Assembly (NCBI GenBank): GCA_002238725.1
Contig: MPMX01000010.1
Location: forward strand, 1-64,000
DNA: 64,000 bases
Source of the DNA: Rhodospirillaceae bacterium bin65
Lineage (GTDB): Bacteria; Pseudomonadota; Alphaproteobacteria; Bin65
Reading direction: 5' to 3'
A program made the position numbers and the translations under genes. Shown here one piece after another: positions 35,686-43,506 of this stretch. A model generated the notes under the pieces. That model had not been told where the DNA came from and did not search any database. It saw nothing but the letters and a program-made list of their open reading frames with translations. Each line of letters starts with the position of its first letter. The stretch's first letter is position 1.

Positions 35686-36840
35686 CTACCCGGCCGCCTC
35701 GGCAGTCTCGGGCGGCGGCGGGATCGTCCACAGGGCGACCAGCCCCAGGACCGCCGCCCCGGCCGCAACGGCGAGCGCCAGGGTGTAGGTCCCCGTCCAG
35801 TCGAACAGGGCGCCAGCGACCAGCGGCGCGGTCAGGCCGGCCACACCCCAGGCGCTGAACAGCCGGCCGTAGACCCGGCCCAGGTTGGACGGGCCGTAAT
35901 ATTGCACCGTCGCCGCCGGATAGCCGCTCGCCATGCTGCCATAGGCGAAACCGATCAGCGTGAGGACGATATAGACCAGCGGCGCCGAGCCGAAGATCGC
36001 GAGCGCGCCGAGCACGGCCGCCGCCAGCACCTTCGCAATCAGCAGGACGGTGCGCGGCCGCAGGTAATCCGTGGCGAAGCCGGAGGCCAGCCGGCCGGCG
36101 CCGTTCGCCGCCGTGATCAGGCCGGTGCCGAAAGCGGCGGCCGGTGCGACCAGATCGTAGGCGTTGACGATGGCGGCGGCGTGGCCGAGCGCCATCAGGC
36201 CGGCCGTGCAGCCGCAGAAAAAGCAGAGCCACAGGCGCCAGAACGGGCCGGAGACCGCCGCGCCGCCCTTCTGGTCGTCGGGACGCGGAATCTGCGCCGG
36301 GGCGATCAGAATCGCGCTGACGATTCCCATGGCCGCAAAAATCGCCGCAAGGATCAGGAAGGTGTCCCACATGCCCCAGCGTTCGGGGCCGATGCGGAAC
36401 AGCGGCGCGAACACGACGGCGCCCAGCGCGTAGGAGGAAACCGCGATGCCGGTCGCCAGGCCGCGCCGGCTCTCCAGCGCACCGACCGCCGATTGCAGGG
36501 CCGCGCTGTAGGCGATGCCGCTGGCGAAGCCGAACAGGACGCCATACCCCAGGATGACGCCCCAAAGGCTTTCGGTCATGCCCGAGAGCAGGAGCCCCCC
36601 GGCCGCCAGCGCCGTCGTGGCGAGGGCTGGTTTGAGCGCCGTGCCCGGCCGGACCAGCACCGGAGCGAGGAACATGGTGGCGGCGAAGGCGACAGTCGCG
36701 ACCGCGAAGATGCTGCTGACCGCCGCGCGCCCGACATCGAGCGCCTCCTGGGCCGGCGCGATGAACAGGCTCCAGGCATAGAGCGAGCCGGTCATCAGGT
36801 TGAGCAACACCGCGCCGGCAAGGATGCGCAGGACCGTCAT
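35686..36840 (-). CDS. Major facilitator superfamily transporter
   Basis: A 384-residue protein with about twelve membrane helices. The first lobe reads AGAVLLNLMTGSLYAWSLFI, as in oxalate/formate antiporter (OFA)-type members. The loop after helix 2 is degenerate. The second lobe begins around FWRLWLCFFCGCTAGLMALG, and the loop GAGRLASGFATDYLRPR carries the MFS G-R-x-x-D-pattern. Substrate and direction are unknown. Its start is only about 50 bp from a promoter-like repeat (36871-36983), so that region may also drive this gene in the opposite direction. Confidence 0.8.
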   Translation of the reverse strand: MTVLRILAGAVLLNLMTGSLYAWSLFIAPAQEALDVGRAAVSSIFAVATVAFAATMFLAPVLVRPGTALKPALATTALAAGGLLLSGMTESLWGVILGYGVLFGFASGIAYSAALQSAVGALESRRGLATGIAVSSYALGAVVFAPLFRIGPERWGMWDTFLILAAIFAAMGIVSAILIAPAQIPRPDDQKGGAAVSGPFWRLWLCFFCGCTAGLMALGHAAAIVNAYDLVAPAAAFGTGLITAANGAGRLASGFATDYLRPRTVLLIAKVLAAAVLGALAIFGSAPLVYIVLTLIGFAYGSMASGYPAATVQYYGPSNLGRVYGRLFSAWGVAGLTAPLVAGALFDWTGTYTLALAVAAGAAVLGLVALWTIPPPPETAEAAG

Positions 36841-36870
36841 CGGCGGTAACCGCCCGGACAGTTGCCCGTC

Positions 36871-36983
36871 CTTCGGATGGCCTGCATTGCGTCACCCCCT
36901 CTGGACCGGTTCGCCGCCGTGTGTACACTCGCGGCAACCTCCGGGATACCCAAAAATGGAGGCGGTTCATGGCCGCTGTGGGG
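36871..36983 (+). repeat. Direct repeat copy 1 (promoter plus gene start), left of the penicillin-binding protein gene
   Basis: About 113 bases align without gaps to 40271-40383, exactly 3400 bases away. The best core is GTCACCCCCTCTGGACCGG followed by GCCGCCGTGTGTACACTC, with only a few mismatches over about 50 bases; both copies continue to ATGGCCGC. Within the core, TGGACC-N16-TACACT resembles a sigma-70 promoter, and GTGTACAC is an 8-base palindrome. Confidence 0.75.
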
Positions 36984-37130
36984 AAAGTCCGTGCCCGCAT
37001 TGGAAGCTTGCCCGGTTCCGGGTGGCGGGTCGGCAGCGCCGGACGGCGGCGGAACAAGTTCATCGCCTGCGCGGCCGCCCTCGACGAGCGCGCAAGGTCT
37101 GCATCCCGATTCGGTCCCGTGGGTCCGTAG
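36969..37130 (+). pseudogene. Short ORF resembling a decayed 5' end of the thiolase gene
   Basis: The ORF has 53 codons beginning MAAVGKVRARIG, against MAAIENVRIPYG at the start of the thiolase gene exactly 3400 bases to the right. Six of the first twelve residues match, and the upstream promoter region matches much better. Beyond that the reading is arginine-rich, without recognisable motif, and ends at 37130. I read it as a leftover gene start from the duplication that brackets the penicillin-binding protein gene; it may still be transcribed. Confidence 0.4.
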
Positions 37131-37172
37131 GCCGGTCATCCGGGTTCTTCTCAGGCGTCGCTTCGGACGATC

Positions 37173-40100
37173 ATGAACGATTCCCCCGATCAGCGGAGCG
37201 CCGGCGCCAGATTCAGGAGCATCGTCGGATTTGCTTGCGGGACCGGCCTTGTCATTTTCCTCGTCACCATCGCGGTTGCCCGGTTCGACATCGCGGCGCG
37301 ACTATACTGGCAGGCGTTCGATTACCTGGCACGACAGGCGCCATCGCATTCCGGACTTCCCTCTGCGAAGGGTCTCGCATCCCTTCTTCCGATGCCGGAG
37401 GGGTTTGCGCTTCCTGAGCTTCCCATCGCGGTCTGGGTCCCGATCGCGATCCTGGCGGGTCTCTGGAATCTTCTTGCGCTCGTCGTCTTCCGGTTCTGGA
37501 TGTTGCGCGTGCCGCTGCACCCGGTCCGGGGGCCGATCCGCCCACCCTTCGCCCTCACGCCCCTCGGCCGGCATTTCCGCCCGCCCGGCCGGCTGGCCTT
37601 CGCGATGGCCTTCATCCTGTTCTGGCCGTTGCTTGGAGCACGGGCGTTTCACGACCGTTCCGATCTTTTCCTGTCGGCGAACCCGCCGAAACCGGTCCTA
37701 CCGCAATGGGCGCTATGGCCCGGTTCCGGCCGGGCGATGGAAGGCTGGCTCGAAGCGGCAACCGTCCATGCCGCGGTAGGCGCGCTGGGCCTGGTATCGA
37801 TCGTCCTTGTCGGCGCCCTGGCACGGCGCCGCGGTCCCTTCCACCGTTATCACTGGCGCACGCAGCCGGTCGCCAAGCTGTTTGTGCCGGTTTTGCTGGC
37901 CCATCTGGCGGCGTCGGTGCTGGCGGCAGCGCTGTATCCGAATCCGCTGCACGCGCTCGTCGTTCTGTCGTCGCTGCTTGCGCTCACGGCGGCCGCTCTC
38001 CTGGGGCAGATCGCCACCCTGTCGGCCGAGGCGCGCGGGAACAGGCGCCTGGAACGAATCGACGAACTGGCGCGGGAGGGCCGCGGCGAACCGTCCGAAC
38101 TGGCGTTTCGCGAGGCGACGGTCCGGTTCCTTTCCGCCGGCGAGGCAAGCGGCAAGCGAAGCGGGAAACGGCTTCGCCGGCGCTCGCCGCACGCCCCGGG
38201 CAAAGGCAAGGGAGAGCGCCGGCCGGCCGGCCGGATCAGGCAACCCAAGAGACGGCTCCGCTACATCGCCGTATCGTTGGCCATCGCGTTGGCGGTGCCC
38301 GCGGTGCCGGTCCTCTACATCTGGTTTCGACTGCCCGACGCCGACCAGACCCGGCAAATTGCCCGATCGGTTCACTATCATGTCGAGAAGACGACGATCG
38401 CGGCACAGGGCAATGGAGGATCCCTCGTCCGTCTGCGGCTGATCGGCAACCGCTACGACTACAGCCTGAACTACAGCCGCGAGAATATTTCGGAAGATTT
38501 CTTCAATGCGGTGATCGCCAGCGAGGACAACAAGTTCGACAGGTCGACAGCCTATCGATTGCCCTACATCGTCTTCAAATTCGGCGAAGCGACGCTCTGC
38601 TACCTGGCAAAATCGACAGGCCTGCGAACACGGGACTGCGCCGGCAACAGCACGGTGCCGCAACAATTGGCCCGCAACCTTCTGTCCAGCGAATACCGGA
38701 GCATCTGGCGAAAGATCGTCGAGTTCGTCTGGGCGCTCAAGATGGAATATCATCTGGAGAACGATGAGATACTCGAATTCTATGCCAACCGCGTTTACCT
38801 GGGGAACCAGAACTACGGCGTGGAAATGGCCTCCCGTCATTACTTCGGGAAACATGCAAAAGACCTGTCGCTCGGGGAAGCCGTTGTTCTCGCGGCGGCG
38901 ATCAAGAAACCGTCCAGATGGAACTATTTCGACGACCGCTCGGGCGCCCTACAGCGTGCGAGGCTGATTCTGGAGCTCATGAAGCAGCGGGGCTACGCGC
39001 CGGCCGGCGCCGTCTTCGGCGCCGGGTTCCGCCCGCGCCGCGGCGGGGTCCGTCCCAACAAGCCCTATCTCGGGCATCTGTGGATGTGGATCGAGCCCGG
39101 CGCGAGGACAGCCCTCCGCGACCGGCCCGACGGAAAGTACAAGGTCGTAACCGCGCTGGACGCCGAGGCGCATATCTACGCCAGGGCCGAACTCGAAAAG
39201 GAAATCCGGCGCTGGCAGGACAAGGGAATTCCGGTCGGCGAAGGCGCGGTCGTCGTCATGCGTCCCGACGGCAGGGTTCTCGCCATGGTGGGCGGCGCCG
39301 GCGACGATCCGAAATCGCGCGGCACCAACCGGGCGAAGCGGACGGAAAATCTCTTTCCGCGCCCGCCGGCCTCGGCGTTCAAGCCGTTCCTATACCTGGC
39401 GGCGCTCGAGCGCGGGCTGAAGCCGGACCAACTCATCGACGCCGGTCCGGTCAGCATTCCGATCGCCGGCGGGAAGCGCTACGAACCGGCCAACCATGAC
39501 GGCGCGGTGTACCGGCGCAAGGTTCCGATGCGGGACGGCCTCGTGAAGTCGATAAACACCGCGGCGGTGCATTTGCTGCACAAGCAGGTCGGATACAAAC
39601 GCCTGTTCAATGTGCTGCGGCGGCTCGGCCTCGAAACGCGGCATCTCAAGGCGAAATGGGGCATCGCCTTGGGCCAGAGCGGCGTGCCGCTGATTGAGAT
39701 GTTGGGCGCCTACGGCGTGCTCGCCAACGGCGGACGGCGGGCGGCGCCCTACGCCATGCTCGCGATCATGCGGGAATCGGGCGACATCGTGTGGCAACGG
39801 GAGAGCCGGACGCCTCCCCGGATATTCGACCCGCGCCATGTCAGCGACCTGAACGCCATGCTCCTCGACGTGGTCCGGCACGGCACCGGACGGCCGGCCG
39901 CCCGGGACGTGTCGCAGGCGGTCCGGAAGAGGCGCGAGCGCGGCCGGGGCGACACTGCGAATTGCGGTCCGCCGTCGAGGATCTACGTCGCGGGCAAGAC
40001 CGGCACGGGCGACGAATTCACCGACGCGTGGTTCATGGGCTATACCGCTGATCTGGTCATCGGCGTCTGGTTCGGCAACGACAGGCCCAGGACGATGTCC

Positions 40101-40202
40101 GAACTCTACGGCGCGGCGGGACCGGCGCGCACGTTCAACGGCATTCTTTCCCGTTTGGCCAGATTTACCGCGGTGACCGACCCGACCTGCCCGCTGCCCT
40201 GA
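37173..40202 (+). CDS. Class A penicillin-binding protein (glycosyltransferase + transpeptidase) with extra N-terminal membrane domain
   Basis: A 1009-residue protein. Residues about 15-280 hold several hydrophobic segments (near 20-38, 84-108, 141-158, 198-217, 236-255 and 258-281). A basic cytoplasmic linker follows (about 285-363), then the usual single membrane anchor (about 364-386). The GT51 domain shows VIASEDNKF with catalytic E451, GNSTVPQQLARNL and KMEYHLENDEILEFYANRVY. The transpeptidase has S734-x-x-K737 (PASAFKPF), S793-x-N795 (VKSINTAAV) and K942-T-G (AGKTGTGDEF), so both activities look intact. It would polymerise and crosslink peptidoglycan. The canonical GT51 ASEDRxF and GGST motifs are altered to ASEDNKF and GNST. 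The gene is flanked by 113 bp direct repeats, suggesting insertion. Confidence 0.88.
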   Translation: MNDSPDQRSAGARFRSIVGFACGTGLVIFLVTIAVARFDIAARLYWQAFDYLARQAPSHSGLPSAKGLASLLPMPEGFALPELPIAVWVPIAILAGLWNLLALVVFRFWMLRVPLHPVRGPIRPPFALTPLGRHFRPPGRLAFAMAFILFWPLLGARAFHDRSDLFLSANPPKPVLPQWALWPGSGRAMEGWLEAATVHAAVGALGLVSIVLVGALARRRGPFHRYHWRTQPVAKLFVPVLLAHLAASVLAAALYPNPLHALVVLSSLLALTAAALLGQIATLSAEARGNRRLERIDELAREGRGEPSELAFREATVRFLSAGEASGKRSGKRLRRRSPHAPGKGKGERRPAGRIRQPKRRLRYIAVSLAIALAVPAVPVLYIWFRLPDADQTRQIARSVHYHVEKTTIAAQGNGGSLVRLRLIGNRYDYSLNYSRENISEDFFNAVIASEDNKFDRSTAYRLPYIVFKFGEATLCYLAKSTGLRTRDCAGNSTVPQQLARNLLSSEYRSIWRKIVEFVWALKMEYHLENDEILEFYANRVYLGNQNYGVEMASRHYFGKHAKDLSLGEAVVLAAAIKKPSRWNYFDDRSGALQRARLILELMKQRGYAPAGAVFGAGFRPRRGGVRPNKPYLGHLWMWIEPGARTALRDRPDGKYKVVTALDAEAHIYARAELEKEIRRWQDKGIPVGEGAVVVMRPDGRVLAMVGGAGDDPKSRGTNRAKRTENLFPRPPASAFKPFLYLAALERGLKPDQLIDAGPVSIPIAGGKRYEPANHDGAVYRRKVPMRDGLVKSINTAAVHLLHKQVGYKRLFNVLRRLGLETRHLKAKWGIALGQSGVPLIEMLGAYGVLANGGRRAAPYAMLAIMRESGDIVWQRESRTPPRIFDPRHVSDLNAMLLDVVRHGTGRPAARDVSQAVRKRRERGRGDTANCGPPSRIYVAGKTGTGDEFTDAWFMGYTADLVIGVWFGNDRPRTMSELYGAAGPARTFNGILSRLARFTAVTDPTCPLP

Positions 40203-40270
40203 CCGCACTATATGGCTGCAGCCGGCCAGCGGGAACGGTGCGGCAATGTCTGCACGCCGTGCAGGCTGCC

Positions 40271-40383
40271 CTTCGCAAGGCGTGCATCGCGTCACCCCCT
40301 CTGGACCGGGTTGCCGCCGTGTGTACACTCACGCCAGTGTCCGGGAAACCCGAACGAGGAGCCGCCCGATGGCCGCAATCGAG
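40271..40383 (+). repeat. Direct repeat copy 2 (promoter plus thiolase gene start)
   Basis: This is the right-hand copy of the repeat at 36871-36983, offset by exactly 3400 bases. Here it ends in the functional ATG of the thiolase gene with AGGA before it. It contains the promoter-like TGGACC-N16-TACACT and the GTGTACAC palindrome, so this copy probably drives the thiolase-ligase-AhpD genes. Confidence 0.75.
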
Positions 40384-41583
40384 AATGTCCGCATCCCCTA
40401 TGGCGCCTATTGGAGCACGCCGTTTTCCAAATGGCAGAACAGCTTCGCCGACCTGCATTCGATCAGGTTCGCCGCCCATGTCGCCAAGGAGGCGCTGGCC
40501 GAGCGGGAGATCGACCCGCAGAGTTTCGACCATGCGGTGATGGGCATCACGACGCCCCAGGAATCGAGTTTTTTCGGCTTGCCCTGGCTGATGAAGATGA
40601 TCGGCAACGACGCCGTGCCCGGCACCCAGGTCTCCCAGGCCTGCGCAACCGGCGCGCGCGTGCTCCAGACCGCCTCCTTCGAGATCGAGCGCGGCATGGG
40701 CAGCGCCTCGCTCTGCGTTGCGGCGGACCGAACGTCGAACGGCCCGGTGCTGAGCTATCCGAGCCCATCCAATCCCGGCGGCGCGCCGGATATCGAGCGT
40801 TGGCCGATCGACGGGTTCGAGGGCGATCCGCTGGGTGGTCCGCCGATGGTCGGCACGGCGGAGAACTGCGCCCGCGACTGGCAGGTCTCCACCGAGGAGC
40901 AGCACGATGTGGTGGTCCGGCGCTGGGAACAGTATGAGATGGCGCTGGAAGACGATCACGCCTTCCAGAAGGGCTATATGAAACTGCCCTTCGAAGTGCC
41001 GGACAAGCGCTTCCGCAAGACGGTCGTCGCCATCAAAAGCGACGAGGGCGTGCGGCCCTCGACGCGCGAAGGCCTGGCGCGGCTCAAGCCGGTGCAGCCG
41101 GACGGCACGGTCACCTTCGGCGGCCAGACCCATCCGGCCGACGGCAACGCCGCCGTCGTCCTGGCGACGCCGGACAAGGCGCGCGCGCTGTCGAGGGACC
41201 CGTCGATCGACATCGCGGTGCTCGGCTTCGGCATGGCGCGGACGAAGCCGCATTACATGCCGGTAGCGCCGGTGCCGGCGGCGCAGAAGGCGCTCGACAT
41301 GGCCGGCCTGACGATCGGCGACATCGATGCGGTGAAGACCCACAACCCGTTTGCCGTCAACGACGTCGTGTTCGCCCGGGAGACCGGCTTCGACGTCGAC
41401 GCAATGAACAACTACGGCTGCTCGCTGATCTTCGGCCATCCGAACGGGCCGACCGGCCTGCGCCTGGTGATCGAGCTGGTCGAGGAACTGGTGCAGCGCG
41501 GCGGCGGGCGTGGCCTGTTTACGGGCTGCGCGGCCGGCGACAGCGCGATGGCGGTCGTCGTGGAGGTGTCGCAGGCCCGATGA
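40369..41583 (+). CDS. Thiolase-family protein (acetyl-CoA acetyltransferase-like)
   Basis: A 404-residue thiolase-fold enzyme of normal length. The nucleophilic cysteine is C92 in QVSQACATGARVLQ. The second active-site region is KTHNPFAVNDVVFA, and the C-terminal loop FGHPNGPTGLRLV is followed by GRGLFTGCAAGDSAMAVVVE. Thiolases release acetyl-CoA from 3-ketoacyl-CoA or condense two acyl-CoAs. It overlaps the downstream acyl-CoA ligase gene by 4 bases (ATGA), so the two should act together, perhaps on an aryl-propanoyl-CoA after ligation. The start at 40369 has AGGA upstream; the open frame back to 40246 crosses the repeat and promoter and is not coding. Confidence 0.85.
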   Translation: MAAIENVRIPYGAYWSTPFSKWQNSFADLHSIRFAAHVAKEALAEREIDPQSFDHAVMGITTPQESSFFGLPWLMKMIGNDAVPGTQVSQACATGARVLQTASFEIERGMGSASLCVAADRTSNGPVLSYPSPSNPGGAPDIERWPIDGFEGDPLGGPPMVGTAENCARDWQVSTEEQHDVVVRRWEQYEMALEDDHAFQKGYMKLPFEVPDKRFRKTVVAIKSDEGVRPSTREGLARLKPVQPDGTVTFGGQTHPADGNAAVVLATPDKARALSRDPSIDIAVLGFGMARTKPHYMPVAPVPAAQKALDMAGLTIGDIDAVKTHNPFAVNDVVFARETGFDVDAMNNYGCSLIFGHPNGPTGLRLVIELVEELVQRGGGRGLFTGCAAGDSAMAVVVEVSQAR

Positions 41584-43475
41584 ACGACCCGCGCCCGATA
41601 CCCGACGCCGACCCGTCGACCGGCTGGACGAAGGACTGGCCCTTCACGCCGCTCCGGCTCGCCGAGCGATCGCTGGAGATCGAACGGCGCGATAACGGCG
41701 AGACGATCCTGCGCAACGCGACGCCGCTCAAGGCGTATCCGGTGCAGGTGTCCGACGACCTGCGCCAGCAGGCCGCGCGAATTCCGAGCCAAACCTTCCT
41801 GGCCCAGCGCGACGCGGACGGCGACTGGGTTCACCTGACCTATGCGGCTGCACGCGAGCAGGCCGACCGGGTCTCCCAATGGCTGCTCGACAACGGCCAC
41901 AACGGCGACAATCCGGTCGCCATCCTGAGCGACAACAGCCTGAATTTCGCGATCCTCCAACTCGGCGCGATGCAGGTCGGCATCCCGGCCATGCCGGTGT
42001 CGCCGGCCTATTCGCTCATGTCGAAGGATTTCGCCAAGGTCCGCTATGTCTGCGACAGCTTCACGCCGAGCCTGATCTATGTCGAGGATGCGGCCCTGTT
42101 CCGGCCGGCGCTGGAGGCGGTGAAGCCGGCTGCAACGGTCGTAGCGACGCGCAATGTCGAGGCCATCGCCGGCGCCATCCCGTTCGACGACCTGCTGGCC
42201 GGCGCGCCGGGCGAACCGGTCGAGCGGGCCTACGCGTCGGTGACCGGCGACAGTACCGGCAAGATCCTGCTGACCTCGGGCAGCACCGGCATGCCCAAGG
42301 GCGTCATCAACCCCCAGCGGCTGATGTGTTCGTCAGTCAACCAGATCGGCCAGGTCTGGCCGTTCCTGTACGACGAGCCGCCGGTGATCTGCGACTGGCT
42401 GCCCTGGAACCACACCTTCGCGGCGAACTTCTGTTTCAATATGGTACTGCGTTTCGGCGGCACCTACTGGATGGACGAGGGCAAGCCGGTGCCGGGCCGG
42501 TTCGAGGCGACCCTGCGCAACCTGCGCGAGGTCAGGATCAACCAGTACCTGAACGTCACCCGCGCCTACGACCTGCTGGTCCCGGCGCTCGAGGCCGACC
42601 CCGCCTTCGCCGAACACGTGCTCGGCGACTGCCGGTATCTGTTCTATGCCGGGGCCGGCATGCCCCAGGCGCTGTGGGACCGGATCGAGGCGCTGTCGAT
42701 CCGGGTGCGCGGCGCGCGCATTCCGATGATGACCTCGCTCGGCTCGACCGAGACCGGCCCGCCGGCGATCAAGGGCTACTGGCCGTGCGACCGGTCGGGC
42801 ACGGTCGGCCTGCCGATCCCCGGTCTCGAAGCCAAGCTGGCGCCTGCCGGCGGCAAGACGGAAATCCGCTTCCGCGGCCCGAACATCGCGCCGGGCTATT
42901 ACCGCAATCCGGAAAAGACCACCGAGGCGTTCGACGAAGAAGGCTTTTACAAGATCGGCGACGCCGTGAAATGGCTCGACGAGGCCGATCCGATGCAGGG
43001 CCTCAGCTTCGACGGCCGGGTGGCCGAGAATTTCAAGCTTCTGACCGGCACCTGGGTCGCAACCGGCGTGCTGCGCCTGGACGCGCTTTCCTTCCTCGGC
43101 CCGCTGGTGTCCGACGCCGCGGTAACCGGCGAGGACCGCGACGAGGTCGGCCTGCTCGGCTTCGCCAACCTAGAGGCCTGCAAGGCGGCGGTCGGCCCGC
43201 AGGCGGCGGATATGTCACCCGCCAAAATCGTCAGCCACCCGGCAGTCCACGATGCCCTGCGCGACAAGATCGCCGCCTACAACCGGGAGCATCGCGGCTC
43301 CAGCCAGCGCATCGCCCGCGTCCTGCTGATGACGGCGCCGCCCGACATCGACGCCGGCGAGATCACCGACAAGGGCTATCTCAACCAGCGCGCCATCCTG
43401 AACGCCCGCGCCGACCTGGTCGAACGGCTCTACGAGGGCGGCGGTGCGGACGTGGTGATGGCGTCGGCCGCTTGA
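41580..43475 (+). CDS. Acyl-CoA synthetase, feruloyl-CoA synthase-like
   Basis: A 631-residue adenylate-forming enzyme. ATP-binding motif LLTSGSTGMPKGVINP (A3) is near residue 225 and the A5 region is MMTSLGSTETGPPA. The acyl-binding middle part reads CDWLPWNHTFAANFCFNMVL, and FYKIGDAVKWLDE lies near the hinge. The N-terminal extension (FTPLRLAERSLEIERRDNGE) and the overall pattern are those of feruloyl-CoA synthases, which activate ferulate or related hydroxycinnamates with CoA. No enoyl-CoA hydratase/aldolase gene is adjacent; the thiolase upstream suggests a beta-oxidation-like side-chain shortening instead. A bile-acid or other aryl carboxylate cannot be excluded. Confidence 0.82.
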   Translation: MNDPRPIPDADPSTGWTKDWPFTPLRLAERSLEIERRDNGETILRNATPLKAYPVQVSDDLRQQAARIPSQTFLAQRDADGDWVHLTYAAAREQADRVSQWLLDNGHNGDNPVAILSDNSLNFAILQLGAMQVGIPAMPVSPAYSLMSKDFAKVRYVCDSFTPSLIYVEDAALFRPALEAVKPAATVVATRNVEAIAGAIPFDDLLAGAPGEPVERAYASVTGDSTGKILLTSGSTGMPKGVINPQRLMCSSVNQIGQVWPFLYDEPPVICDWLPWNHTFAANFCFNMVLRFGGTYWMDEGKPVPGRFEATLRNLREVRINQYLNVTRAYDLLVPALEADPAFAEHVLGDCRYLFYAGAGMPQALWDRIEALSIRVRGARIPMMTSLGSTETGPPAIKGYWPCDRSGTVGLPIPGLEAKLAPAGGKTEIRFRGPNIAPGYYRNPEKTTEAFDEEGFYKIGDAVKWLDEADPMQGLSFDGRVAENFKLLTGTWVATGVLRLDALSFLGPLVSDAAVTGEDRDEVGLLGFANLEACKAAVGPQAADMSPAKIVSHPAVHDALRDKIAAYNREHRGSSQRIARVLLMTAPPDIDAGEITDKGYLNQRAILNARADLVERLYEGGGADVVMASAA

Positions 43476-43506
43476 TCGCCCATCGTCCCGGCTGTAGCCT
43501 CAACCC

